Assembly: GCF_905163445.1 (NCBI RefSeq)
Contig: NC_053201.1
Coordinates: forward strand, 9,992,001-10,056,000
DNA: 64,000 nucleotides
Direction: 5' to 3'
Source of the DNA: Pararge aegeria
Lineage: Eukaryota; Arthropoda; Insecta; Lepidoptera; Nymphalidae
Under the pieces are notes generated by a model. That model did not search any database. It was not told the origin of the DNA and saw only the letters and a program-made list of their open reading frames with translations. A program made the translations under genes and the position numbers. Below, one piece after another: positions 10,710 through 22,345 of the stretch (within the stretch, counting starts at the first letter, position 1; the number at the start of each line of letters is the position of its first letter).

Positions 10710-11272
10710 GTGAAAACACTAATAAAATAAATAAATTATAAAAAGTAACGAAATATGTTCAAAAGTTATGTCGTAGTCGTGTGTTGTTGTAACCAGCTGA
10801 TTTATAGGCAGTGTATTTCCGCCACTTGACACTAGGGTGACCACCGCACCGTACAGCAGGGTCCATCTGTCTTAACTGACAGCCATTACTGACGGCGCAA
10901 TCTCATATTGCTTTGTTTACGGTAACTATCTGCTGGAGTGTAGGGGGGTTTGTATTCGCCTAATGTGCGTTCCAGTCTTGATGTGCTCGAATTTGTGTAC
11001 TATCATATTCCACTGTAGATGTCTAGGTGCTTGCCAACCTTGCTAAATTACGAGAGTATGCAATTGATTAATATCGCTTGGTAATTTAGTAAGATTCATT
11101 TATACTGATTTTGAAATTGATTTAACATTCAGTTTATTGTACACCAACTTAATACACAAAATAAATTAAAAAAACGGGAACAAGAAAGAGATAAATGGTA
11201 GAATGATATAGTAGGCCTTATTGGTGAAAAGCGACCTTGCTGATAAAGAATGATTAAATAATCTATGTAACT

Positions 11273-11450
11273 ATACATACTTATAATAACGCTTTTTTGT
11301 TTATTTATCTGTCAGTTCGCATCACGCAAAAACTACTGAACGGATTGAAATGAAATTTGGTACACTTATAGCTAAACTCAGTGGCGTGCACTTCATACAT
11401 GCAAAAGAGCTCTGCCTACCCCAAGTTCATAAACTTAACCCGACTACAGA
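11273..11450 (+). repeat. Helitron-like 5' fragment joined to R4 repeat
   Basis: 11273-11380 carries ATCACGCAAAAACTACTGAA, CGGATTGAAATGAAATTTGG and TACACTTATAGC, the family text of the Helitron-like elements. It runs directly into GTGGCGTGCACTTCATACAT and CTCTGCCTACCCC (11381-11425), the R4 unit also seen at 18011 and 32026. The hairpin-CTAG end is missing. Confidence 0.55.
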
Positions 11451-12144
11451 GAAATTACAGTTTTTTAGAGAAATGTAAAACTCTGCTTCATAAAAGCAGA
11501 AAACAGGGTCCTATGTATAAAAAAATTCAAAGCATGATTTAATAACAAAGACTTTGTATTATGAGCCTAACAGTATGTTTCTATGTATGGAACTAACGGA
11601 ACTGTTTGAAGAAATATTTTTGTTAGGTAGTTCTTTGAGGAAGCTGTAGACATGTGTTTTATGTTCATTATGACACGCGGTTGAATATGACAATTAAAAA
11701 AAAAACAACCAATATAATAACTAATAATTTGCAAGATCTGCAGCTTCTAAGAATCCCGGTGCCGGGTGCGAACTTCTTAAGGATCCACTATATCTAGCCC
11801 CCCATTGGGAGACTACACCACTGTTTAAATAATAATTAAACTCTGTGAATACGGCTTGCGGGAGGTACAATATGATTACGGTATCATAAAACGCGCCCCG
11901 GTGTAATTGGATTCATCAGTAAAATGACGGGAACTACAAGCGAGGCTGGCCTTTTTTTCTGGAATAGAATTTGAAACTTTTACTATTACGTGCATCAATT
12001 TGGTTTGCAGATTGCAATATCAGAGTTGGTTTTTTTTTATCGAAGTTAGAGGTGTGCTTAGAACAACCCGTTGTGATGATGCATTACAAAGGTTTTTTTA
12101 GTTCAGTGTTAAAGAAATAAGCGTTTGTTTCACTTTTTTAAAAA

Positions 12145-12360
12145 TCCCCGCTTAAACTGTCGACTTGCCATAATATAAGTGTAGCCTAATATGTTTATGT
12201 TGTTGTTTATAAAAACTTTTGTTAAATTCCATTGGAACGGTACTCGGATGTTTTCCCGGGATAAAAAGTAGAGTATTTTATGTCCGTCGCCAGGAAACAA
12301 TCTCTGATTGAGTAGAAAATAGGTAACACACAAACGAACATACAATTTCACATTCATAAT
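12145..12360 (-). mobile_element. Degraded Helitron-like fragment, reverse
   Basis: Shared blocks read on the plus strand as TTCCCGGGATAAAAAGTAGA, TATTTTATGTCCGTCGCC, GAGTAGAAAATAGGTAACAC and ACATTCATAATAAT, the reverse of the family start ATTATTATGAATGTG. The CTAG terminus is not recognisable. Borders are approximate. Confidence 0.5.
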
Positions 12361-12537
12361 AATGGCAGTATGAACGTGACGTGTTGTGTAATCATCTCTT
12401 CATACAACAGTAAGAACATTGAATTGATTTTCATAAACAATAACTTCCTATGTAGTGAACCTATGTTTACCTGCTGTTAGACTGCTTCATAGAAAATTTA
12501 CAGAGACTTTTTATAATCTTTATACTACTAAGTAGTT

Positions 12538-12806
12538 TGCTTTGTTGGTTTAGTGGTTAGCATTTTAAAATACGGAACACGAGTTCGTGGTTCGATTCAC
12601 GGTTCGGCCCTAGAATTGTTTGGTATTCCTGTTAAAATCTCTCAGTTCTAGCCTGGAGTTAAGATATTTGTAGTATCCACGACCGTGCCTCGGAGAAAAC
12701 TTGTCTTCGGTACCAAATACTAACACAAACATGTCATAATAATCGCTAAAGCTGCTGTACTGGGGCTGCGTCCAGCAGTGATACTTTAATAAGCTGATGA
12801 TAATGA
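12538..12806 (+). repeat. S2 SINE-like repeat, near full
   Basis: The head GCTTTGTTGGTTTAGTGGTT and a clear B box GTGGTTCGATTCACGG are followed by TAGCCTGGAGTTAAGATATT and the 3' region GGGCTGCGTCCAGCAGTGA. It ends in AAGCTGATGATAATGATA, a GAT-type tail. This is the best preserved S2 copy in the window and shows the tRNA origin of the family. Confidence 0.75.
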
Positions 12807-14060
12807 TACTTATTCGTTGAACCGTCTATAATCTTAATTTCAACAAAAAGCGGTAATAGCTTAGTAATAACAACGTTCTATAGGATAGGAGGACTTAGGT
12901 TACTGCAAAATTTACAAATAGCTCTAAACAAGAACGCGAAAGTAAGAGGTGATGTTTTGTGAATTGCTATAAGACGAGTGTAGATTTATGTAAGACACTT
13001 AAGGGGGGATCTTGGAGTGCGGGTACCGCGGGATCCGGGCCGCATCCGAGTGCAATGAATGCGACGACGGTTTCAAGGACGCGCCTCAGGTGATGACGTA
13101 CGATACGCGCACCCCACCGCCCACAGCTCCCGCGGGTGTTCCGGCACCCACCTAATAATGCACGTCTGCGCCCTGTCTGCCGCGTCCGAACCCGTTGCAA
13201 CCTTGAGTGCTCTCTGGGCCAGCCCCCTCGCACCATGTACCTTTAAACCGCACTAAAAAATCTACCTACTCGTTAAGACCTCACGCACACAACCATCGAT
13301 GACGAAAGACTCCCACGTGCTCTTAAAAATCTTTTAACTAATTGACGGAAACATATGTATCGTTATATACTAGGATCGAAGCGTTAGTTTCATCGCGGTA
13401 ATTCAGTCACACATTTCATTCCCACAATTAGCGAGACGTAAAGTTAATAACCTTCTAATTATCATAATAATAGTGCCGGTGAATAGGCAGGGTGGCGGCC
13501 CCGTCAGCTGAGTGAAAACGAAAGTAAACAGAACTCGGTCAAAGGGTTTGTACTCACCTACCCGCAATATTTATGTGGGTACGGGGGAGGCTACCCACAC
13601 CCGATTCAGTCACCCTCCTTTGATGGATTGGTAGGCGACCGGCGCGGATGGTTCGACTGAAACAGCCAAACTCTACAACCAGGCGTTAGTCCCGATTTCC
13701 TGCTACCTAAAAGCGACAAACTTTTACCCCCGAATTATTATTCAGTGAAAGTTCTTGGAATTCTTTGTTTTGTTTTGGCCACAGCCTGCCACCCTGCCTC
13801 ACCCTCTCCTCCGAATTTGTCCTGGTGACACGATTGTTAAATAAAACTCGTAAAGGTTCAATCTGTAGATAATGATACGTTGCTCAATTTACATAACAAT
13901 TAGTCTACGTATTTGTTAATCAGAAGCCATTATTACATATTCTTTCTGCCTTCTCTGTATTTCATTTTATGTATTCTGAATATGATATACACAAACGTAG
14001 AACAGTCCATAAGAGTACAACTTCTCAAGTCACAATACCTTGATTTTTCTTCAATTTGGT

Positions 14061-14242
14061 CATCTCATTACCGGCCGAATGCAGGGCTCGGGTCTCCTTA
14101 TAATAAGCAAGGTTTAGGCTATAGTCCAAGTGCGGATTGGTAAGCTTCATAAACCCTTGAGAACATTATGGAGAACTCTCGAGCATGCAGGTTTCCTCGT
14201 GATGATTTACGTCACTGTTGAAGCAATTGTTATTTAATTGCT
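14061..14242 (-). repeat. S1 SINE copy, reverse, 5'-truncated
   Basis: Read in reverse: CATTACCGGCCGAATGCAGG is the tail region, ATAGTCCAAGTGCGGATTGG the body, and AACATTATGGAGAACTCTCG plus AGCATGCAGGTTTCCTCG the conserved core. The tRNA-like head is absent. Confidence 0.75.
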
Positions 14243-14699
14243 TAATGTCTTACAACATTATCAATTTGCTCACATTTCTCAAATTATCATTCACTTTCAG
14301 TCACAAATATCTTGTTTTCTGAGAACGGATGAAGTAAAATGACTCATTTTGCAATAACTTTATTTTATTTGGACACCTTTCAATTTAATAACATTTCCCA
14401 AATCACTTTCAGTTGTTACTCTTAGATGGAAATATCCGGAAAAGTTGTCGAAATTACTGACGACTGATGCCCTCAGTATCCAATTACGCAGTACAGACCC
14501 CTCGGGTGGCCGTCATTTGAGTCTATAACGATAATACTCTGTTTACTAATCTGATTACCTTGAGCAGTATTTCAGCATATTGTAACGACTTTAACGAATG
14601 ATCTGTCCAATCTATATTTTTAACAAAACTGTACCGGTTCGAATTCTGTACATTGAAGATATTTTGAAGACTTTTTTGGATGGCACTCTATAATCGATA

Positions 14700-14880
14700 C
14701 TGAATCCGTCGCCGAAGTCGTATTGTCCGTCTGTCTGAATGACTGTCTGTCTGTATGTTGGCCGCGCACACTAAAACTACTGAATGGTTTCAAATGTAAC
14801 TTTGTATGATTTGAATCCATACTACTAGGTAGGGCATAGGCAACTTTTATGCCGGAATTCGGCACAATTCATTTGGGAGA
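14700..14880 (+). repeat. Helitron-like fragment
   Basis: CTGTCTGTCTGTATGTTGG followed by CACACTAAAACTACTGAATGG, TTTCAAATGTAACTTTGTAT and TAGGGCATAGGCAACTTTTA recalls the conserved interior of this family (ACTACTGAACGGATTT, GATGAAATTTGGTAC). No canonical end is preserved. An antisense 81-codon frame here is a shadow of the repeat. Confidence 0.4.
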
Positions 14881-17859
14881 AGGAGTTAGAGTGTTTGACG
14901 ATTTGTACGGGCCGATAGAATTTGGTAAATGTCACAAATATGCAACAATCGACTTTAAATTTAATGTATAGACTGTTTCTTTTTCTATGAGCTTCATTTG
15001 ATCAACTTTTAACTATTGTAATGGGACAAGTATTTATAAATGTACATTTTTTAAATTGTATCGTTTCCGACTATCAAATATAGAAAATCCTAGATAGATT
15101 TTGCTGAGCTGACAAATGAATCTCTACGTATCTGATTACGCATTAAAGGCCCTCGCGGGCGTCGCGTCGGTTCAGCAGCTTTTGGTACCCTTAGTATGAA
15201 TTAAAACCCGGCAGAATTGATGGTTTTCGAGTTACGAAACATTACGTTACTATGAGCAAAAATCTTTTAATAGTTTAGCTAGTGAATTGATTAGTACTAT
15301 GACACAATTTGGCAACTGAATGGGTGAAGTGTGAACCAATTTTGGATTTAGTTTCTCCTTGTCCTTAACTTATAAGGCCTTTATCTGTTTTATGTACCAC
15401 GTTCAGAGCACGTTCAGTTCAATGCAAGCAAAAGCAAGTTTAATGCATAATCCAGCTAACCTAAATACCCTCTGCTATCAGTGAGTAGGTACGCTTCTGC
15501 GGCGCAGCTTTGGCGGGCAGATTACACACCTCCTGCATTATATGGAAGTTTTTGATACCGGAAATTGTACTCCAAATACAACTCTTATGTCAAAATGTTT
15601 CGATACTCAAATACCATCCCGAGTGCGAAGTGTGCATTCGCACTATGGATACTGACGGAGTCTACATTACAGACTGCCGCCGGACGGACTAATGTGATTA
15701 TGCTCGATATTGCGTATCGGGCACCGTTGTATTTATTCTATTTTGTGATGACGTTTTGTAAATGCTCTAAAAGCACCTACCTAGGACCCTATTTTTGTGT
15801 CTTGATGAAGTAAGAGATAACAAAAATCCACCAAGAAAGATGGACATAAAATGATGCTCGCGACTTTTCCTGCGTAGAATTTCCCATCGCAAATTAGAAA
15901 TAGATCACGAAAGTAACGTAGGATGACTTGGGTACGTTACACACGTACAAAAAATTTCGTGGTCATCACAATATATACTTACAAGTTGGGAAATTTTGTC
16001 TCCGATAATATTCTCTTGAAATAAAGTCGCCGAGACCAAGCCGTCGACCTGTGTCGGCGGCTATGTCACCGAAACCACAAAGGTACAGATGCCGACGATG
16101 TTCAAGAAGGCTGTCCCTAACAACCAGAACGCGAATTTGAGAGCCAATATACTCCCAAAAGATTGTATGCTCAAGACTAGGTAAAGTGGTCTAGAATGTG
16201 CACAAAAGCGGACCTCACCTAGTTAGGTTACGCCTTGTCGACGAAGATAATTTATACCACCTGCCAACCCTAGTTATTACTCAATAAATAATGGTTCGGC
16301 TATTATTAGTATTCATCGTGACGTAACAAAAGGTCTTGAACTTGTAACGTTTCACAATCAATTATATTATTGTAGTTGGTACGGGTGTAAGGGAAACATA
16401 AAAAGTGAATGACTCATCTCGTCCTTGACATTGACTCGTTTGATATCACGTTATCTGTGAGTCGGTAGGTAGTAGGTATGTACCTATATCTGTGATATTA
16501 AGGGTGGGATCACATTTGTCAGCGTATATTCGCATTTCATCTAATGAAATTAGATACAAAGTATAACTAAAATTATTAATTAAAAATAGACATTCAGTTT
16601 TCGTATTTGAATGCGTGCATAATTGATGACCCTCGATTGTACATGTCTCTGTGATTTTTCAGAGATTGCAGCACTTCTGCATTGATTAATATGGCGAGAT
16701 ATCTCAATAACAACATTGTAGTTTGTACATATTGGAATTTGTGCAAAGTGACGTGAGATCACGTTGGCGGTTAATTTTAAATAATTAGAACTTTAAAACT
16801 TGAATGCTTAAAAGTTAGACCTATTCATACCTAGATGTGTTAGTAAATTGAATTCATATGAGTAGTTTGATATAGTTCCTACTTGTCCACCTACACGTCA
16901 GGTTTAACTATAGTTACAAATGACACCGGTTGTGCATAAGCTGAGTTAAGTCGCTTTTGCATCTCAGCATCCTTACATACGAAAGCGGCTATCTCGGCTA
17001 ATTGCGGCTATTCAGATGCGCGTGCAAGTAACAAATGCAGTAGTGAATGTTGAGTAGCAGAAGGCGAGCGATAGCCAATGATAGAAGTCTTTGACTCATG
17101 TTGCGTAGAATTAGTGTACCCAAAACCACTCAACTATATGCGAATTGATGCTGATAAATGTGATTTCACCCTATGTACACGTGTACAACATTGTGAAAAA
17201 GCTTCGTTGTAGACGACTCTTGATTTTTCCTTTTTGGTTATTAGGGGAATGGCAATAATTTATTTTCGTACGAACTTACTTTTCCGACGGGGCTTCATTC
17301 ACCCTGAATTATTTTTGTATTGAAAAGATAAGGAGTTTATTTTCCAACATGGTGTTGTGATTTAGGTTGCCAGATATTTAGTATATCCTTTCATGTAGAA
17401 AATAGCTGAATTTAAATCAAGAGACAAGTTGAGCCGTCTATAGCGTTTAATATATCTATGTTGGAATAAATATTACAATGCATAAGCCTGCCAAGCAGTT
17501 TAAGGGGTTTATGCTCTAATCTCAATTGTTACATAGGAAAGAAAGTCTATTTAAGTATGGAACAATAATAGACTGAAAATAATGCGATGACATCTAAGAG
17601 GCATCCATTCATAAAATAAACTTCATCAACCATGTATTGACATCCATGTCAAGTGTGTATGCAAAATTCCAGCTCAATCGGTTAGGGTAAATTGTTTTAA
17701 AACTTAACTAAAACTGATTTGACCGAAACAAATTATAACATGCAAGCAAGGCAAGTTAAATTAGCCTTAATACTTTAACCTTATAAAGCTTATAAAAATA
17801 TTTTTTGAATTTACTTTTTTTGTTTCCACTGCATAACAAGTTAGCCCTAGAACGACTGT

Positions 17860-17985
17860 GGTAAGTTATGATGAAGTCTAATTTGCTAGCGGTTGAACCT
17901 GTTATCGCAGTTATACTTAACCCATACCCCTAATCGGCATCGTACCGCGTCTTAGTCGGCTAACTAGCCACGGCACAATAACATC
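17860..17985 (-). repeat. S3 SINE-like repeat, reverse, partial
   Basis: The reverse of the S3 blocks is visible: TATACTTAACCCATACCCCTA, ATCGGCATCGTACCGCGTC and TTAGTCGGCTAACTAGCCAC. Only the body is preserved. Confidence 0.65.
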
Positions 17986-18010
17986 AAAAACATGTATATT
18001 ACCTTTGTAT

Positions 18011-18080
18011 GCAGTGGCGTGTACTTCATACATTCACAAAAGTACTGCCTACCCAAATTATTTTATATAACTCCTATTGG
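18011..18080 (+). repeat. R4 repeat, copy 2
   Basis: GCAGTGGCGTGTACTTCATA, CATTCACAAAAGTACTGCC and TACCCAAATTA match the R4 copies at 11381 and, more weakly, 32026. I do not recognise the family or any function. Confidence 0.5.
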
Positions 18081-19032
18081 AGGAGATCCATTTTATGCCA
18101 TGTATCTGCTTTATGGCCGAAGAACCTGTGTACGCCACGGTTTGTATGTTACCTTTGGCAAATTTGACAGGCTTATAATTATTGTGAGTCGATATGAGTA
18201 TTCCACAAAACGAAAACACGTAACAAAACCCTACTAATCGATATCAATGACGGCACGAACAACAATCTGTCATCATTAATTTCGTAAACCGCTGCGAAAG
18301 ATCTCTTATCTTACAAAACCGCAATTGAATCAAGCCAGCTAGTGTTTACATCCTTGAAACGTGACGCAGAAAGTAGACGAGTGAAAGCATTGCGATTAAT
18401 GCAATGAGTCTGCCGCGAACTGTGTCGAGGACGCGCCTCGCACTGTTATAAATTTGTAATGAATGAACCGTCAACCGACTTCAATACCCCGTCTTCACGC
18501 TATGTAATTAAAATCACACAAACAGATGTTCTCAGTCGACGTGTAGTGACGTTTAAATATGTAATTTTAACGTTGGCGACCTCTGGCGTCTTGCATAAAA
18601 CTAACAAGTATATCTATATATATAAAAGAAAGTCGTGTTAGTTACTTCACTTATAACTCAAGAACGGCTGAACCGATTTAGCTGAAAATTGGCAGGGAGG
18701 TAGTTTAGAGCCAGGAGAAGGACATAGGATACTTTTTATCCCGTTCGACATCATTCCCGTGTGACTTGACATGTAACGTCAGTCACTATAAAACGTGGTA
18801 TAACAAAAAAGAATCAGACTTGGAATAACAAAATTGACGTATAATGACAGCTATGTAATGACGTATGGATGACTATTTGATATTTGTAAGAAATCAATAA
18901 TATAACTATTTCTATTAAATAAATAATTAACATTATTGCCCAATTGCCCATTCGTATAAACAGTGAAGTGAACTATAAAACTCGGTATGGTTAAAAATTT
19001 AAGTTTTTAGGTGAAGTGAAGTTTAATTAATA

Positions 19033-19909
19033 ATGCCGCGACCAAGACGATCGAATCTTTCCCGACAAAGCCGTGATGCAAGAAGAATACGAAATACTGC
19101 AAATGAAAGGACTGAAGAAGAACAAGAAATTGCACGTGAACAGCGCCGCGATAGTATGGCTCGACTTCGTGCTTCTCAATCACGAGAGCAAAGTGAAGCA
19201 GCCCGTGAAACAGCTCGGTTGGCAATGCAGAATCGTCGAGCGAACAACAGAGGTCAACAAATAGATAATTTGCGACGCAGAACAAGATATTTATCAAGTG
19301 CTGATTTGAATCGAGCAGCGTTTCAATACGATTGCAGCAATGATTACAGCTTGCATCCTAGCGTTTGCATTGGGCAAATGGACGTAGTTTGCGAGTATTG
19401 TGGTGCATTAAAGTTTTCCGGAGAAACGCCTGGATTATGCTGCCTTAATGGTAAAGTGAAATTGCCATTGTTGACTCCGCCACCTGAGCCATTGTATTCA
19501 TTGCTTTGTGGCGAAACACAAGAATCACGCCACTTTCTTGCAAATACTCAAAAATACAATGGTTGTTTCCAGATGACGTCATTTGGGGCAGATATTATCG
19601 AAGAACGGGGATTTAATCCGACATTTAAGGTATTTATTTTTGTACTTATATAGAATGTAGTTAAAGAATAACTTACTTTATCTATTGGTACCTATGTAGT
19701 ATATTTGCTAATTCTGAACTCTACTCTCCCACCGAAAAAAGTGTTTATAACCCAGTTAATACTGTCTGGTTTTTATTTTGTAGATACAAGGACAGATTCA
19801 TCATCGAATTGGATCATTACTACCTTTCGAAGATACACAGAATAAATTTTTACAAATATATTTCATGGGCAACATGGAAATGACTCGAGATGTTTTGGAG
19901 GAGCAATGA
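19033..19909 (+). pseudogene. Helitron Rep-helicase protein, N-terminal part
   Basis: The open frame starts at 19033 with a strongly basic region (MPRPRRSNLSRQSRDARR) and Arg/Glu/Ala-rich helices. Then come ATRE-like text and a Cys motif (VCEYCGALKFSGETPGLCC, residues about 115-135), ending in GFNPTFK at 19629. Unspliced, it stops at 19651-19653 (206 codons). If 19630-19783 is removed as an intron, it continues IQGQIHHRIGSLLPF and IYFMGN, both familiar from insect Helitron proteins at the start of the Helitron-like N domain, and stops at 19907-19909, giving 240 codons. The HUH and Tyr residues of the Rep nuclease, which would follow, are deleted. It would act in the nucleus on element DNA; here it is a relic. 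Confidence 0.8.
19630..19783 (+). other. Intron-like interruption in the Helitron gene
   Basis: This 154-base segment begins GTATTT right after the AAG of NPTFK and ends in TTTTTATTTTGTAG. It separates two stretches that adjoin in intact Helitron proteins, and removing it restores NPTFK-IQGQI. Its length is not a multiple of three and it contains stops. It fits a GT-AG intron, possibly gained by the element or selected as cryptic splice sites. The alternative is a small insertion bounded by chance splice-like ends. Confidence 0.6.
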
Positions 19910-20853
19910 TTTTACTTTCTGGTGATTTCCGCCAAATACTGCCAGTAATTCCAAGATCTACGGCTGCCGACGAAATAAACGCTTGCCTCAAATCGTCAAA
20001 TCTATGGCGCCATGTGAAGAAACTGCAACTGACAACAAACATGAGAGTTGCATTGCTTAATGATACATCTGCTGAAGATTTCTCGGAGCAATTGCTGACT
20101 ATCGGTAATGGTCAAGTACCTGTCGATGAATCGAGCGGATTAATATCATTTCCAAATAATTTCTGTAATTTTGTCTCATCAAAAGACGAACTTATCAACA
20201 ATGTATTTCCAGAAATTATTTCTAACTACAAAAATTATGAATGGATGAGTGAGCGAGCAATTTTAGCGGCTAAGAATAAAGATGTAGATGACCTAAACAA
20301 CATAATTCAAAATAAGATCATTGGAACAATGCATTCATTCAAATCTATTGACTGCGTCACAAATGAAGATGAAGCCACCAACTATCCAATTGAATTTTTA
20401 AACTCTTTGGACGTGCCTGGCTTACCACCGCACAATTTACGCCTAAAGGTTGGCTCCGTAGTAATCATGCTTCGAAACATAAACCAACCAAAACTGTGCA
20501 ACGGTACGCGTTTGGTGGTTAGAAAATTGATGAACAATGTAATTTACGCTACGATAATGATAGGAAAATTCAAAGGTGAGCAAGTTCTCATTCCGAGGAT
20601 ACCGATGATCCCAACCGATATGCCGTTTGAATTTAAAAGACTTCAATTTCCGATACGTCTTGCATTTGCCATGACCATCAACAAATCACAAGGCCAATCC
20701 TTAAAAGTTTGTGGTTTAAATCTAGAACATTCATGTTTTTCCCATGGTCAATTATACGTGGCATGTTCACGGGTCGGAAGACCATCTGCGTTGTTTGTTT
20801 TTGCGCCTGATAATAAAACAAAAAATGTCGTGTATCACAAGGTACTTAAATGA
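19906..20853 (+). CDS. PIF1-type Helitron helicase, C-terminal half
   Basis: The frame gives 315 codons from an ATG overlapping the previous stop (ATGA at 19906-19909). It opens with MILLSGDFRQILPVIPRS, which is helicase motif III; the residues just upstream in frame (FGGA) show that the ATG is only the first methionine of a truncated domain. Next come TTNMR (motif IV), the linker, and near the C-terminus MTINKSQGQS (motif V) and YVACSRVGR (motif VI). Walker A and the DE-box are absent, so ATP hydrolysis is not expected. In full Helitrons this domain unwinds DNA during rolling-circle transposition. The frame is fully open to TGA at 20851-20853, with no internal frameshift. Confidence 0.88.
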   Translation: MILLSGDFRQILPVIPRSTAADEINACLKSSNLWRHVKKLQLTTNMRVALLNDTSAEDFSEQLLTIGNGQVPVDESSGLISFPNNFCNFVSSKDELINNVFPEIISNYKNYEWMSERAILAAKNKDVDDLNNIIQNKIIGTMHSFKSIDCVTNEDEATNYPIEFLNSLDVPGLPPHNLRLKVGSVVIMLRNINQPKLCNGTRLVVRKLMNNVIYATIMIGKFKGEQVLIPRIPMIPTDMPFEFKRLQFPIRLAFAMTINKSQGQSLKVCGLNLEHSCFSHGQLYVACSRVGRPSALFVFAPDNKTKNVVYHKVLK

Positions 20854-20966
20854 AGAGCAACCTATGTACTAAAATACAGAAATAATTATGAATGATTGAT
20901 GTAGAAATTTAATTTTTTTTGTATTTTTTCCAATAAAAAAAAAATCTGCTTATTTATTGACATTAA

Positions 20967-20995
20967 GGCGGAACAAAGTTCGCCGGGTCAGCTAG
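20967..20995 (+). terminator. Helitron 3' terminal hairpin and CTAG end
   Basis: GGCGGAAC-AAA-GTTCGCC forms a seven-pair stem with one bulged G, eleven bases before the terminal CTAG (20992-20995). In Helitrons this subterminal hairpin acts as the transposition stop signal. The host base after it is T, as expected. The same design, more decayed, ends the elements at 4498, 23711, 24234 and 41244. Confidence 0.85.
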
Positions 20996-21112
20996 TTTAT
21001 TGATAAAAAAAAGATTATTGCTAATGTACGAATTTGAACTTGATGATGGCAGAATGCAGAATATTATTTAAAAAAAAAATATTCCTAGGTGAAGGTGATG
21101 ATCGAATTATAG

Positions 21113-21235
21113 CGATTTATCATCATGTCAAGCAATTGACGTCCACTGCTGGTCTTTTGTAGGGAAGGCGTTGCAAATACAACGTTCTTGTTGCTGGAGT
21201 CCAGCGATTCCAAAAGTCATGAATGAACAATTAAA
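21113..21235 (-). repeat. LINE 3' end, reverse, degraded
   Basis: TTATCATCATGTCAAGCAATTG, CGTCCACTGCTGGTCTTTTG and TAGGGAAGGCGTTG are the reverse of a lepidopteran non-LTR element end whose protein finishes with a QQWT-type segment and whose tail is GATGATGA. The same end is seen in forward orientation at 25692-25885. Confidence 0.6.
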
Positions 21236-21639
21236 CAACATTCAGGAACCCTACAAACATTGCAAAAAAACCGTGTACACTTTTGGAATTAAAATAAAAA
21301 GCTATAAGTCCCGGAATGAAGTGTGCTCTTAATGTAAATTTTACTTACAAAATTCAATCAATCATTATCAATCATTAGCATAGTCTGCCTTCTATATAGG
21401 TATATAGTTTAGCAAAGAACAGAAAAATAACATCGTCAACTTATCAGCGTCCCACTGATGGCAACCGGCGTCCTCGCATATAAGAGATAGAAGGTGGAAA
21501 TTATGAGTTTTTAAATCTCATGCTGCTCCAATGCGGGTTTGCGGGTTACATTAGTGAACTGTGATTCTAAGACAACATTATCAATCGTGGTGTGCTGTAA
21601 CTCTGGATATTATCAATGGTTAGTAGGAATTAATAATTT

Positions 21640-21725
21640 TTATCACTTAACGATTTCAGGGTATCGGACCCAGGACCTCGTCGAACATGTCAACCATTAG
21701 GCAAACGAGACAGTTGCCAAATTTT
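21640..21725 (-). repeat. S2 SINE-like head, reverse
   Basis: GGGTATCGGACCCAGGACCTC is the reverse of a degraded B box, and ACCATTAGGCAAACGAGACAG is the reverse of the S2 A-box head (GTCTCGTTTGCCTAATGGTT). It is a fragment. Confidence 0.6.
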
Positions 21726-22162
21726 TTTCATGATTTTCTGTTCGCAAAATCTTAGTTACGACAAAGCAAGTCATATCAGTATCAATATCTGTTACTATAG
21801 CTACTTAACTAATTTTTAGTATATTCGTGTAACTGAGTCTAATCCGTCGGTCTAAATATTATAATTATATTAATAATTAAAACAGATGTCAAAACTACAT
21901 TTCAGCAAATTTTTACTAAAGAACCGTTTAAATTTTAAATAAATTGTATAGCCAAAGTCTAAAACCTGTACTGATTAGTATATTAGAATAAAACAATAGT
22001 GGAAAAAATTGTATTTATGCATGTATTATATTCCCATTGTGTATCACCAATAATATTATTATAATTATTAGGTTCACACACAATCGACAAACTAATTTTT
22101 TTTATCGTTAATTAATCCTTTTAATTAAGTTGCTTAAAAATAGATTTTTAAATTTCCCTGGA

Positions 22163-22345
22163 ACATTGGTGTTATAAATGTGAGGATTCGATCCTCGGCA
22201 GGAACAATTTACGAATTTGGGAATTTTCTGTGGTACGGTCTGGTGAGAGGCTTCGGCTGTGGGCTGTGGCTAGTTATAAACTAATAAGTGCCGCCATAAG
22301 CGTTATAATACGATGCCGCGTTAAAACCGATAAGGGCTTGAAGTT
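22163..22345 (+). repeat. S3 SINE-like repeat
   Basis: The B box GATTCGATCCTCGGCAGG is followed by AATTTACGAATTTGGGAATT, GGTCTGGTGAGAGGCTTCGG, a short duplication of GGCTGTG at about 22254-22267, and GTGCCGCCATAAGCG. The end is degraded near AAACCGATAAGGGC. Confidence 0.7.

Larger units (their letters stand above)
18613..20995 (+). mobile_element. Helitron, 2383 bp, internally deleted
   Basis: The element starts TCTATATATATAAAAGAAAG at 18613 directly after an A, and ends in a hairpin (20967-20984) plus GGGTCAGCTAG directly before a T (20996). That is the Helitron signature: 5' TC, 3' CTAG, insertion between A and T, and no target-site duplication. It encodes an N-terminal Helitron protein segment (19033-19908, with an intron-like gap) and the C-terminal half of a PIF1-type helicase (19906-20853), with AATAAA at 20932. 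The central Rep/HUH endonuclease part and helicase motifs I and II are missing, so the copy cannot transpose by itself, but open frames and sharp ends suggest a fairly recent insertion. Transcription runs parallel to the host gene. Confidence 0.9.

Noticed and set aside
15510..15813. Overlapping 60- and 82-codon frames
   Set aside because: Two phases are open over AT-rich DNA with no domain, no splice context and no homology that I recognise.
19007..19297. 96-codon minus-strand frame over the Helitron start
   Set aside because: It is the antisense shadow of the N-terminal Helitron coding region, whose sense frame contains the recognised protein.
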